The position numbers were made by a program, and so were the translations under genes. DNA of 64,000 bases. Source: an uncultured Bacilli bacterium. GTDB lineage: Bacteria; Bacillota_I; Bacilli_A; RF39; UBA660. The stretch lies in NCBI GenBank assembly GCA_934086815.1, contig CAKOIM010000001.1, forward strand, positions 79,513 through 143,512, given 5' to 3'. Position 1 is the first letter of the stretch. Each line of letters starts with the position of its first letter. Shown in pieces: positions 37,001 through 45,388 of this stretch. A model generated the notes under the pieces. The model did not search any database. It was given only the letters and a program-made list of their open reading frames with translations, and was not told the origin of the DNA.

Positions 37001-40000
37001 AAAGTTATTGTAAATAATGGTAAAATCGAAAATGTATATGGGGGAGGAAATAAAACAAGTCTTACTACTAGTGATGTCTCTATAAATGGTGGTAATATTA
37101 AAAATATATATGGAGGTTCAAATATAATTGGTGATGTTACAACATCTAATATTTCTGTTAATGGTGGTGATCTTACTAATGTATATGGTGGTAATAATAT
37201 AGGTGGAAAGACTGCTACTAGTAATGTTACCTTAAATAATGGAACAATTTCAAATGCCTATGGCGGAGGGAATTTAGCACCTACTACTAATACTTTTATA
37301 ACTGTAACAAGTAATGCGGTTGTAACAAATGTTTATGGTGGTGGTGAAAGTGCTGATGTAAGTGATGAAACTCACGTATCTTTATTAAATGGATATGTAA
37401 CAAACGCCTATGGAGGTTCAAATATTACTGGCTCTGTTTTAAAATCTTCTATCGTTGCTACTGGGGGAAAAACTTCATATATATATGGAGGTAATAATGC
37501 CGGAGGAAGTACCATATCGACAAACGTTTTAATTAATGGAATAAATGTAAAAGAAGTATATGGTGGAGGTAATCAAGCTAATTCAACAACTAGTAATGTT
37601 ACTGTTAAAAATGCATCTAAAGCAATAGATTATTGTTTTGGTGGAGGAAGAGAAGCCAATGTGGATACAACTAACATTTTAGTAAGTGGTGGAAGTATTA
37701 AAGAGGTATACGGTGGTTCAAATAAATCTGGTACTGTAATAAATTCAAATGTAAATATAGCATCAGCTTTAGAAGATTCTCCAGAGGTTTTAGCAAATGT
37801 AACTTATACTTTAGAAAATGTTACTTGGCAAAGTGATGAGTATGAAACATTAGCTAAAATTAAAGTTGAGTTAGTTAATAATACGAGTGATGAAATTACC
37901 CAATATAATGGTTCACTATACATTCCCGATTCTAAGTTGTTTACGAATTATTCACAAACGGCAATTACTTTAGAAGACTATACATATTCATTTAATGAAA
38001 ATAATACTTATTATGGAACAAATCCTATTCCTGCCAATTCATCTATTTCTTTTGAAATTGAAGTTTTATCTTCATCGTCTATTAATGATTTTGGCTTAAC
38101 TCATAAGTTCGAAGGTCGAAGTGGAACAAATACATATATAGATAAAACTGGTGAAAAAATAATGTATGTTTATGGTGGTAATAATGTAGGTGGAAAGACT
38201 ATAAATTCCAATGTATTAGTAAATGATGGGAATATAACCAATGTATATGGTGGAGGAAATGAAGCTATAACTGATAATCCAAAAGTAAAAATAATTGGTG
38301 GAAATATTTCTAAGAATATATATGGCGGAGGAAACCAAGCGATTGTAAGCAATGATACAAATGTGTCTGTAACTGGTGGTGTGATAGGTGGCTCTGTTTA
38401 TGGTGGAGGTAATGGTCAGACTGCAGTAGTTACTAAAAATACATTAGTAAATATCTCTGATAAAGCAAACATTACAAAACATGTATTTGGCGGAGGAAAT
38501 GCCGCAGCAACTGGATTAAGTCAAAATGATAATTCAAAATCTATAGTTAATATTGCTGGTGGAATTATTAAAGGCTCTGTATATGGAGGGGCTAATACAT
38601 CTGTTGTTTATGGTGAAACTTTTGTAAATATTGGTGAAAATGTTATAAGTGATAAAACATTAAAAAAATCAGATATTGATATATCTGGTACAATCTTTGG
38701 TGGTGGAGAAGCAAATGAATCTGGTAGTGAAATATACGATTATTCATTTATAAGTGTTACTGGTGGAATTAACATAAAAATAGATGGCAAAGGTTATGAT
38801 AATTTTGCCATGCATGGTTCAATATTTGGCTCTGGTAATGCATCAAGTACTAGAGGATATAGTTATATAAATATTGATAATTATGGTACGTTTGATAAAT
38901 ATCAAAAAAATATTTCTATTCAAAGAGCAGATACGGTTTCAATTAGTAATAGTGCTATTGAACTTTATGGTGCCACGGATAGAACAAATGAATATTCAGA
39001 TGTTTTATTTTCCATAAGTCGTGTTAAAACTTTAAAACTTAAAAATAATTCAACATTATTTTTACAAACAGGTTCAAATTTACTTGAAAACTTTAATAGT
39101 TTAGTTGATATTAATGGAGAAGAAGTATTAGCTAGTGTCGATATAAGTGATGATGGTACAGTAAATAAAAATGTTAATAATAGATTATATATGCTCGAAG
39201 GAAAGAATTTAAATATAGCTACTAATGAGCAAGTAACTCAATATGGTAAAGTATCTGGGATGACATTTTTCGGTATGTATAAATTAGATCATAGTAAAAA
39301 TGCTATTACGGCTTTATATAATCCCAAATATGATCAAGGAAGTACTGTTTTAAATAATGATGCTTATGCATTTATGAGTGGTTCTTATGTACTTGGACTT
39401 CATCAAAAAAATCATGATATAAAAGTTAATGGTTTTTATTCTAATTATTTAACTGAAGATAATTCAAATAATATAAGTGTTCAATATATAAAGCCAATAC
39501 CAGAAGATTCTAACTATTATATGTGGGTTATTGGAGAACAAGTAGCATCATATGAAATAACTTTAACTGCATCAAAGTATTTAACCCTTGGTACTGTTGA
39601 ACTTCCTCTTAGAAATAACTATAATGCCAATAGTACATTTTCTATAGTAGGTTTTAATTATGATAGCCTAGATTCTTCCGTATCTTTTATCGATGAAGCT
39701 GATGTTCCAAGAGTTGCTAGCAATCCTGAAGATGCAGATAAAGTAATGGGACTAGGTGTTAAAAATGGGTCAGGTTTTATTACTAAAGGATCATTATCTT
39801 TCCTAACGGGAACAAATGATAATTTAAAAGGTACTAAAGATTTTGAAAGAGAAAACACAACAAGTGTACCAAGTTTAGTATTCTATTTATATCATTCAAA
39901 GAATTTACAAACATCTGGAAATATGGGTTCTGTAATTGTATCAATGTTAGTTACAACAAAAATAGATGATTTAAATAGTGAAGTTGAAAGAGTAAATGTT

Positions 40001-41446
40001 ATAATCAATTTAAATAGAGCTTTATATAACACTAACGAATATGAAGCCACAATTGCTCCTTCAAAACATTATGAAATGTTTGCAACAAGTGATGTTCGTA
40101 TTACTAATAAAGGATCATTTTCAACTTATTATTCATTATATATGCCAAGTGATGTTACTCCATATAAAGATGGATATCATCGTAGTTTAGTTTCTACATA
40201 TCTTTTCCCTGAAGGTACAAAAATTACTATGATTGACTTAGTTACTAAAACTGTTCCTGAATATTACTATTATGTTGTTACTAGTGATGATGTAGTAAAT
40301 GGTGAAGAAGAATATCAAAGGTATAAAGAAGTCTCGTACGATTTTTCTAAATTTATTAAAATGGGTAGTACTAGCCTAGATAATTTATATAGTGATGAAA
40401 GAAGTAATAATATATATTATAATGATGTAGAAAAGTATACTCACGAAGAATTTATTTTTATAGTTGATTTTAGTGGAACTCAAATAAATGATAATCAAAC
40501 TAATAAAAGTTTATTAATTGAACTTAGAAATAAAGATAATAGAACAGTTACATCTGTTCTTGGTGCTAGTCAATCGTCAATGTTTTATGATGTGTATTCT
40601 GATGTATCTGCAAAAATAGAACTTGATGCTACTTTAAATAATACAGATATTTATCCAGGGAACCAAACATCTTTAAATATTATTACTAATTTTGTAAAGC
40701 CAATATTTAATAATGTCGAAGTTAATGATACAACATTTGATGATCAAAAGCTTGGTATAAAACTTACAATATTTGATGCTAATAATAATGTTGTTTCCGG
40801 AGCATCATTACTTGGTTTATCATTTGAATTAAATGGTAAAACTTATTATCCTAGAATTGATGGAACTACACGTATAAACATAGCATCTAGTATCGCTAAT
40901 GTATCTAGTAATATTAAAATTAATACTCCGGAATCTTTTGCCCCAGGTTCGTATAGATTAGTAATAGAATCCTTTGGTTCTCCGGATGGAATTTATTATG
41001 GCCTACATTCTTCCGCAGAAACAGAACTTAATTTTAAAGTTTTAAACAATAGCTATGGTTTAACTATTGATATAAGGGATGAAATGTTGGTTATTGATAA
41101 AAATACTGGTTTTAATTTATTAGGTAATAATAGTTTTGTTTACATGTTGAAACATTCATCAGTTTTAGAAAATCCAAGTATCAGAGTTAGTTTATATCGA
41201 AGAAATTATGATACACCATATTCGTTAAACTATGATATAGTGGACATAAAAGATTTTTTCAATTATAATTATACTGATACCAATATAGATAAAGAATATA
41301 TTTTATTGGATAAAGCATTAAGTGAAAATAATATATTTATGTCTATTAAAGATAATTTAAAATCTGGTACATATCGCTTAACTTTTACAATATATGATAA
41401 TAATGAGTATATAGGCAATATTTATAAGTATTTACTTATTAAGTAA
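34028..41446 (+). CDS. Giant (2472 aa) exported repeat protein with Tyr-Gly-Gly-Gly-Asn repeats
   Basis: The start at 34028 is chosen because GAAGGAG lies just before it; an ATG at 34013 is inside that region. A membrane helix (KLHLVLISICIVYLCFNIFT) comes first, with no obvious cleavage site. Next are two diverged copies of a Cys-containing module (about 230-330 and 335-420; Y-Y-K-P-V...C-R-G-Y-Y-N-Q-N-G, then Y-Y-K-K-V...I-E-G-L-Y-N-E-N-G). From about 775 to 1615 there are roughly 25 repeats ending V/I-Y-G-G-G/S/N-N, suggesting a beta-solenoid. They are interrupted at about 1240-1378 by a non-repeat domain. The last 850 residues are beta-rich domains. There is no LPXTG. It is probably a cell-surface fibre or adhesin. 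Confidence 0.8.
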   Translation: MKVKIFQNKNIKLHLVLISICIVYLCFNIFTFFFTFGEDITRISSNTISSGRSGVTDNVVTVDNEESDYYYYMGQNYTDSDGTMPTKTNKNIYNDSNLIKAKITYLSDDINSNFKGYVSNTELQDTYVYYNVYPIKDGYVTIELIDNPFVNRPNDKGFNGWTTNYQGAKIVYDDTYYTRYVKVPVYTDVTEIDITLHASWLDANVENITNSWSNINKFDSKVMKKVSATYTEVVYGDFNMVGYYKPVKIQNWGSCRGYYNQNGRYQNGWCTCRNYDGCTYYDYIENENYQEGEVYYKLVNNNMTLVDPSTLNRPIISSEEKVNSNINSDANMAAYYKKVTISRYASIEGLYNENGVLQTGTCNSSSGCVLYELIQYYDNQGNENKYQEANEYYYLPTRDTNIAVLKNSISSRWSSVNKPFTVTSLHNGVDYRTNATWSLRTGAWSGISVQAYNDLTIENVKINYGSSLTNSKSDTPGDSDSIGSFYGNWHNVKLGRGIVQNGSSASFDSILGGSNSTTGSRINETKYKFIVESGFYNSISLTNGGINQNSSSYIKAKGVYGNDYDKVLKNNDNFVVSYAASGSWGGVYYTIDPVDIGFDLTVKSGTYGKNKYDAYAGIYIGGRGWGTHYTSRRVKYEGGYTYNLIGGPITGSNRSNYNDSYMYITGGEIDMVIGGAGQTATYGNRIIQMTGGMINYSIFGGSNGYESGNGDGTVNGGSYIYVGGKSIVGKSEYVNNKQELYGATAGNVFGIGNGNSSYDTIGSSDSSVIVINDEAQINNDVYGGGNFSSVGVSSTKSSTTTDIEVLGGTIYGSLYGGGNKNGSGSSNKNATITINMYAGDIYGGLYGGANKKGTIYGTSNINVYGGTIHTSIYGGGLGGYLDSSSPGTYVGKDVNIVVGSDDFDTIPVINSIYGGSSFGSVNGTSSNVTGTNYNTKVTINKGKINNVFGGGEGSDTYTPNVYGNTLVTINNGEITNVFGANDASGMPSKSVKVIVNNGKIENVYGGGNKTSLTTSDVSINGGNIKNIYGGSNIIGDVTTSNISVNGGDLTNVYGGNNIGGKTATSNVTLNNGTISNAYGGGNLAPTTNTFITVTSNAVVTNVYGGGESADVSDETHVSLLNGYVTNAYGGSNITGSVLKSSIVATGGKTSYIYGGNNAGGSTISTNVLINGINVKEVYGGGNQANSTTSNVTVKNASKAIDYCFGGGREANVDTTNILVSGGSIKEVYGGSNKSGTVINSNVNIASALEDSPEVLANVTYTLENVTWQSDEYETLAKIKVELVNNTSDEITQYNGSLYIPDSKLFTNYSQTAITLEDYTYSFNENNTYYGTNPIPANSSISFEIEVLSSSSINDFGLTHKFEGRSGTNTYIDKTGEKIMYVYGGNNVGGKTINSNVLVNDGNITNVYGGGNEAITDNPKVKIIGGNISKNIYGGGNQAIVSNDTNVSVTGGVIGGSVYGGGNGQTAVVTKNTLVNISDKANITKHVFGGGNAAATGLSQNDNSKSIVNIAGGIIKGSVYGGANTSVVYGETFVNIGENVISDKTLKKSDIDISGTIFGGGEANESGSEIYDYSFISVTGGINIKIDGKGYDNFAMHGSIFGSGNASSTRGYSYINIDNYGTFDKYQKNISIQRADTVSISNSAIELYGATDRTNEYSDVLFSISRVKTLKLKNNSTLFLQTGSNLLENFNSLVDINGEEVLASVDISDDGTVNKNVNNRLYMLEGKNLNIATNEQVTQYGKVSGMTFFGMYKLDHSKNAITALYNPKYDQGSTVLNNDAYAFMSGSYVLGLHQKNHDIKVNGFYSNYLTEDNSNNISVQYIKPIPEDSNYYMWVIGEQVASYEITLTASKYLTLGTVELPLRNNYNANSTFSIVGFNYDSLDSSVSFIDEADVPRVASNPEDADKVMGLGVKNGSGFITKGSLSFLTGTNDNLKGTKDFERENTTSVPSLVFYLYHSKNLQTSGNMGSVIVSMLVTTKIDDLNSEVERVNVIINLNRALYNTNEYEATIAPSKHYEMFATSDVRITNKGSFSTYYSLYMPSDVTPYKDGYHRSLVSTYLFPEGTKITMIDLVTKTVPEYYYYVVTSDDVVNGEEEYQRYKEVSYDFSKFIKMGSTSLDNLYSDERSNNIYYNDVEKYTHEEFIFIVDFSGTQINDNQTNKSLLIELRNKDNRTVTSVLGASQSSMFYDVYSDVSAKIELDATLNNTDIYPGNQTSLNIITNFVKPIFNNVEVNDTTFDDQKLGIKLTIFDANNNVVSGASLLGLSFELNGKTYYPRIDGTTRINIASSIANVSSNIKINTPESFAPGSYRLVIESFGSPDGIYYGLHSSAETELNFKVLNNSYGLTIDIRDEMLVIDKNTGFNLLGNNSFVYMLKHSSVLENPSIRVSLYRRNYDTPYSLNYDIVDIKDFFNYNYTDTNIDKEYILLDKALSENNIFMSIKDNLKSGTYRLTFTIYDNNEYIGNIYKYLLIK

Positions 41447-41470
41447 GGGCCTTTGTGAGGATGTGATAAA

Positions 41471-41590
41471 ATGAATTTAGAAAATGTAAATAAATTAAGT
41501 CATAAAGAATTACTCGAAGCTATTAAAATTATTAATAGCTTTCTTGAGTATTTAGAAAATGTCTTAACTGAGGGAGATAATAATGATTGA
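41471..41590 (+). CDS. Small 39-aa helical protein coupled to the next gene
   Basis: MNLENVNKLSHKELLEAIKI then INSFLEYLENVLTEGDNND. It starts 24 bases after the giant gene with GAGGATG upstream. Its last eight bases overlap the next ATG (41583). It is probably a single amphipathic helix. It could be a small partner or a translational coupler. Confidence 0.55.
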   Translation: MNLENVNKLSHKELLEAIKIINSFLEYLENVLTEGDNND

Positions 41591-43079
41591 TGAATTAAAT
41601 CAAAATATTGATAATATTAAAGAAGTATTAGATACATTACCTAAAAATAACAAAAAAAATATAAAAGCTTATAAAGATGAAGCATTAAACATTTATAATG
41701 ATTTTAAAAATAAGCGTAGTATATTAGAAAAAGAATTAGAAAAAAGAAAGATAAAAATTAGTGATTTAAGCGTAAATGAAAATATTGAAAAGGAAAGAAA
41801 AGAATTAAAATTTTTGGAAGATAATTTATATTTATTTACTGATACTAATACATCGTATGAAAAATCTAACTTAGATATAAATATATATAATGTAAGTAAG
41901 TATTATAAATATAGCTTAGACAAAGTAAATGATGATATATTACAAATAATTAAAACATTTACTAGTTTAGGTATTAATTTAACTGATAAAGATTTTTATT
42001 ACAGTAAATATTTAAAGAAATACTTAGATGCATTATTAAATGGTCGTAATGTTAAAGATACATTTGAAAATATTTATTGGAAGTGTAGTGATATATTAAC
42101 ACATGCGGAATTAAACTTTAAATCATTATATTTAAAAAATAAGAATACATTTGATAAGTATTATGCATTAAAAAAGAATAATTTATTAAAAAATACTTCA
42201 AGTAAAGAGATAATTGAAAATTATAAAATGCTATATAAACAATTAGATAATGATATATTTAAAGATAAAGCTACTATATATAACTTGTTTAAAGATAGAG
42301 TGTTAAATATAAATGATTTTAAAGGAGATTTAATAAAGAAAAGTTATCAAAATATATTTAATAAAGATTATAATAATATAGATATAGATGATGTAATTAA
42401 ATATTATTATGCTTTAAAAGAATATATGGATTATTTAAATATAATGTATATTATAGATGATGCTAAGAAGTTATTAGAGTCTAAAAATAATTATAAGAGT
42501 AATTGTAAAAGCATACTTAGAGATATTAAGCGTAATGAATATAAGTTAGTAAAAATAAATAAGATTATAAATAAAATAGATAATAAAAGTAAAGATAGTG
42601 GTAAATATATTATTATGCAAAATACAATTATTAATAAATTAAAAGAGTTATATGATAATTTATTTGATAATGATTTGCTTGATAGATTATATAAAGTTAT
42701 TAATAGTGACACTACATATGATGAAGTAATAGAAATATATTATAATAATTATTTATACTTAACAAAATTAATTAAATCATTAAATGATGAAGTAACATTA
42801 GAGGAATTAACAAATAATATAGATATTGTTAAAAATATATATTTCAGTCCATATAAGACATTTTTAAAATCATCTTTATTAGGTGAAGACAAAGATATTA
42901 AATTAGTTTTTAGTGATTGTTATAGTTTAGTAAGTTATAATATTAATGTTGATTTATTAGATAATTACGATGAAATTAATGATTTAAGAAATAATATTTA
43001 TAAGATAATTATTTATTATTATATTAATGCATTAGGTATCAATATTGAAGATATAGAATTTTTTAGTATTGTGGATTGA
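41583..43079 (+). CDS. Unknown 498-aa all-helical cytoplasmic protein
   Basis: A very Lys/Asn/Asp/Tyr-rich helical protein with an N-terminal coiled coil (about 30-85, YKDEALNIYNDFKNKRSILE) and no signal peptide, membrane segment or cysteine motif. I recognise no family. It is coupled to the 39-aa gene and sits between the giant repeat protein and the second signal-peptidase cluster, so it is a candidate cytoplasmic factor of the same export system, as the 304-aa protein may be in the first operon. The gene ends in TGA one base before a new -35-like region. Confidence 0.6.
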   Translation: MIDELNQNIDNIKEVLDTLPKNNKKNIKAYKDEALNIYNDFKNKRSILEKELEKRKIKISDLSVNENIEKERKELKFLEDNLYLFTDTNTSYEKSNLDINIYNVSKYYKYSLDKVNDDILQIIKTFTSLGINLTDKDFYYSKYLKKYLDALLNGRNVKDTFENIYWKCSDILTHAELNFKSLYLKNKNTFDKYYALKKNNLLKNTSSKEIIENYKMLYKQLDNDIFKDKATIYNLFKDRVLNINDFKGDLIKKSYQNIFNKDYNNIDIDDVIKYYYALKEYMDYLNIMYIIDDAKKLLESKNNYKSNCKSILRDIKRNEYKLVKINKIINKIDNKSKDSGKYIIMQNTIINKLKELYDNLFDNDLLDRLYKVINSDTTYDEVIEIYYNNYLYLTKLIKSLNDEVTLEELTNNIDIVKNIYFSPYKTFLKSSLLGEDKDIKLVFSDCYSLVSYNINVDLLDNYDEINDLRNNIYKIIIYYYINALGINIEDIEFFSIVD

Positions 43080-43105
43080 AAATACTTGATAATGTGTGTT
43101 ATAAT
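43076..43105 (+). promoter_or_regulatory. Promoter of the second signal-peptidase cluster
   Basis: TTGAAA (43076-43081, overlapping the previous stop), 18 bases, TATAAT (43100-43105), then AGGTGG before the ATG at 43128. Confidence 0.6.
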
Positions 43106-43127
43106 TTAGGCAAGGTGGTAGTAGAAA

Positions 43128-43661
43128 ATGAAAATAGTTAAAACAATATTTAGCATACTTATTATTCCCTATGTAATTATTGCAATATTTACAACTGCAT
43201 GTTTAATGAATTATAATAAGTATGGTATAACAGAGTTTGGAAATAAATCCTTGATTATAGTAGAAGATAATAGTTTAGAGCCAACATTTAAAAAAGGAAA
43301 CTTATTAGTTGTTAAAAGAAATGAAAATTTAGAAAGTGTTAAACCTGGAGATTCAATATTCTTTTATAATAACTATAATAATGAAGTTAGTGTTAGTTTG
43401 AGTAATGTATTAAAAAGAACTAAAGTAAATGATAAAGAGTACACATATACTATAGATGGAAATTATGATGTATCTAGTGAATATTATATTGGTAGTGTAA
43501 ATGATACTAGTATATATTCGTTTTGGGGAACACTTTTAGGTGTATTTACTTCAAGAATTGGTTATTTATTAATATTTGTATTACCAATTTTATGTTTCTT
43601 CTTATATGAAATTTATGCTGTTATTAGAGAAGTAAAAGAATATAAGGAAGAAAAACAATGA
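43128..43661 (+). CDS. SipW-type signal peptidase paralogue, catalytic His missing
   Basis: A 177-aa protein with an N-terminal helix (TIFSILIIPYVIIAIFTTAC), the Ser block VEDNSLEPTFKKGNLLVVKR (about 40-60, Ser kept in N-S-L-E-P-T), a box SVKPGDSIFFYNN, and a C-terminal helix (about 140-165). Where active SipW proteins have T-H-R-V, this one has VSVSLSNVLKRT, so the histidine of the dyad is absent. It is the same length and layout as the 179-aa paralogue at 25406, which has lost both. It overlaps the next exported protein gene by four bases. Confidence 0.65.
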   Translation: MKIVKTIFSILIIPYVIIAIFTTACLMNYNKYGITEFGNKSLIIVEDNSLEPTFKKGNLLVVKRNENLESVKPGDSIFFYNNYNNEVSVSLSNVLKRTKVNDKEYTYTIDGNYDVSSEYYIGSVNDTSIYSFWGTLLGVFTSRIGYLLIFVLPILCFFLYEIYAVIREVKEYKEEKQ

Positions 43662-44245
43662 AAAGAGGATTCATCGTTATAGGGTGTTTACTCTTTTTGC
43701 TTATATTGGGATTTAATATAACTTATGGTTTGTTTGAAAGTAAGAAAGATTTTAATTCAATTATGAATGTAGCAAAATTTAATTTATTGGTAAATAATAG
43801 TAATATAGTTGATACTAAAAGTTTTAATATAAATAATATAACTGTAATTGATAACGAAAATGTTTTAAACGGTAAGATAGCCCCAGGTGTAAGTGGATAT
43901 TTTGAGTTAGTATTAGATCCTAAGGGGAGTGATGTTTCCATATATTATGAAGTGTCGCTTGATTTAGAAAATATATTAAATAAGGGCATTGTACTAGAAA
44001 AAGTTGTTAGTGATAATAATAATTTAATTAGAGTTGATAAATATAGTTACGCCGGAGTTTTTACATTAGATGAAATAAAAAATAATGTAACAAAGAGTAT
44101 AAAATTATATTTTTCGTGGGTAAATAATGACGAAACATTAGATGATATTAAATATGCGGATGGGTTAAAATGCGATATTAAAGCAAATGTTAAAGCTAGT
44201 CAATATTTTGGCGAAGATATACCTGTTTATAGTGAGGAAATATGA
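43658..44245 (+). CDS. Exported TasA-like subunit, paralogue of the 31620 protein
   Basis: A 195-aa protein with signal peptide FIVIGCLLFLLILGFNITYG then L-F-E. The mature part has AKFNLLVNNSNIVDTKSF, KIAPGVSGYFELVLDPKGSD and a strand-rich end with KLYFSWVNNDETLDD. It matches the order of blocks in the minus-strand 195-aa protein, including a final K-L-Y-F/V-x-W. It overlaps genes on both sides by four bases (43658 and 44242), the tightest coupling in the locus. Confidence 0.7.
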   Translation: MKRGFIVIGCLLFLLILGFNITYGLFESKKDFNSIMNVAKFNLLVNNSNIVDTKSFNINNITVIDNENVLNGKIAPGVSGYFELVLDPKGSDVSIYYEVSLDLENILNKGIVLEKVVSDNNNLIRVDKYSYAGVFTLDEIKNNVTKSIKLYFSWVNNDETLDDIKYADGLKCDIKANVKASQYFGEDIPVYSEEI

Positions 44246-44751
44246 AATATATAAAAAAAATAATGGATGGATTAATAGTAATTGCTCTAATTATTTTAAT
44301 ATTAATTATTTATGGTTACGTAGAAAAGTATGTATTTAAAAAAGAATATATAAATTATTTTGGATATACAATATTTGAGGTTGCTAGTGGAAGTATGGCT
44401 CCGACTATTAATGTTGGGGATATAGTATTAGTTAAATTAACTAAAGATATTAATCAAAATGATATTATAACTTATAAAGAAAATAACTATTTTATTACGC
44501 ATAGAGTAATAAAAAAAGATAATGATAAAATTATTGCTAAAGGTGATTATAATGATTCCGTTGATAAAGATGTTAATTTAAATGATGTTTTAGGTAAAGT
44601 TATAAAAATTATACCTGGGATAGGTATATGGAAGAAAGTATTTTTTAATACAAAAGTTATGATTTCTATAGTAAGTACGATTATTCTTTTTGCAATATAT
44701 TTCTATTTACTAGAAAGGAAGAAAGAAGTTAATGAAGAAGTTAAGGATTAA
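44242..44751 (+). CDS. sipW: SipW-type signal peptidase I (catalytic)
   Basis: A 169-aa protein. Membrane helix (about 8-26), catalytic Ser in FEVASGSMAPTINVGDIVLV (about 50-60), His in NNYFITHRVIKKD (about 90), box IIAKGDYNDSVDKDVN (about 105) and a second helix near the C-terminus (VMISIVSTIILFAIYFYLLE). All motifs of a working Ser-His signal peptidase are present, more canonical than the one at 30419. It is flanked on both sides by overlapping genes for exported subunits, its likely substrates. Confidence 0.9.
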   Translation: MKYIKKIMDGLIVIALIILILIIYGYVEKYVFKKEYINYFGYTIFEVASGSMAPTINVGDIVLVKLTKDINQNDIITYKENNYFITHRVIKKDNDKIIAKGDYNDSVDKDVNLNDVLGKVIKIIPGIGIWKKVFFNTKVMISIVSTIILFAIYFYLLERKKEVNEEVKD

Positions 44752-45298
44752 TAAGAAATATACTTTTATTATAATTGGTATTATTCTAATATTTAGTTTA
44801 GGAATAAGTTATGTTACTTTTGCTAAATATCAAGTACATGCTGAAAGTGTTGCTCCGTTAGAATATGCTTTATATATATTAGATACTAAGCCTATAAGTG
44901 ATACTATTAAATTGAGTGAAATTAAGCCAAATAATGATGAATATGTTTATGCATTTAGTATTAGTAATTTTAAAGATAAAAAAAGACTAGAAACTAATTT
45001 AGAATATAGTTTAGTTATTAAAGCGACGACTAATTTACCTTTAGAATATAGATTGGTTATTAATGATGATTACAAAAATAATTTTGGTAATGCTTTTTTA
45101 AAAGATGAAATAAAAGAAGATGGTGATGGGACTTATTTTAGGGTAATGACTGCGCCAGATAGTAATTTTTCATATAAAGAAGATGAAACTAATTATTATT
45201 ATTTAATTGTTAAGTTTCCGCTTAATTATGCAGATAATAAATACCAAAATATTACAGAGTTTATTAGTATAGAAATTAGTTCAAAACAAGTCATATAA
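44732..45298 (+). CDS. Exported TasA-like subunit
   Basis: A 188-aa protein with signal peptide FIIIGIILIFSLGISYVTFA then KYQVHAES. The T-F-A/K-Y cleavage context is like that of the other exported proteins here. The mature part is strand-rich (LEYALYILDTKPIS; LEYSLVIKATTNLPLEYRLV) and ends FISIEISSKQVI. There are no cysteines. It overlaps the catalytic sipW by 20 bases. It is similar in size to the other small exported proteins of the locus, but its sequence blocks differ. Confidence 0.65.
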   Translation: MKKLRINKKYTFIIIGIILIFSLGISYVTFAKYQVHAESVAPLEYALYILDTKPISDTIKLSEIKPNNDEYVYAFSISNFKDKKRLETNLEYSLVIKATTNLPLEYRLVINDDYKNNFGNAFLKDEIKEDGDGTYFRVMTAPDSNFSYKEDETNYYYLIVKFPLNYADNKYQNITEFISIEISSKQVI

Positions 45299-45313
45299 AT
45301 TGTAAGAATTTTG

Positions 45314-45342
45314 TTGCATTATGTCGAATTGTGTGTTAGAAT
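45314..45342 (+). promoter_or_regulatory. Promoter of TasA-like paralogue 2
   Basis: TTGCAT (45314-45319), 17 bases, TAGAAT (45337-45342), then AAGGAGTG before the ATG at 45389. With the terminator at 46463 this makes a single-gene unit, as expected for an abundant structural subunit. Confidence 0.6.
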
Positions 45343-45388
45343 AAATTCATATGATAGAGAGAGTAATCTATAGTTAAGGAGTGAAGTC

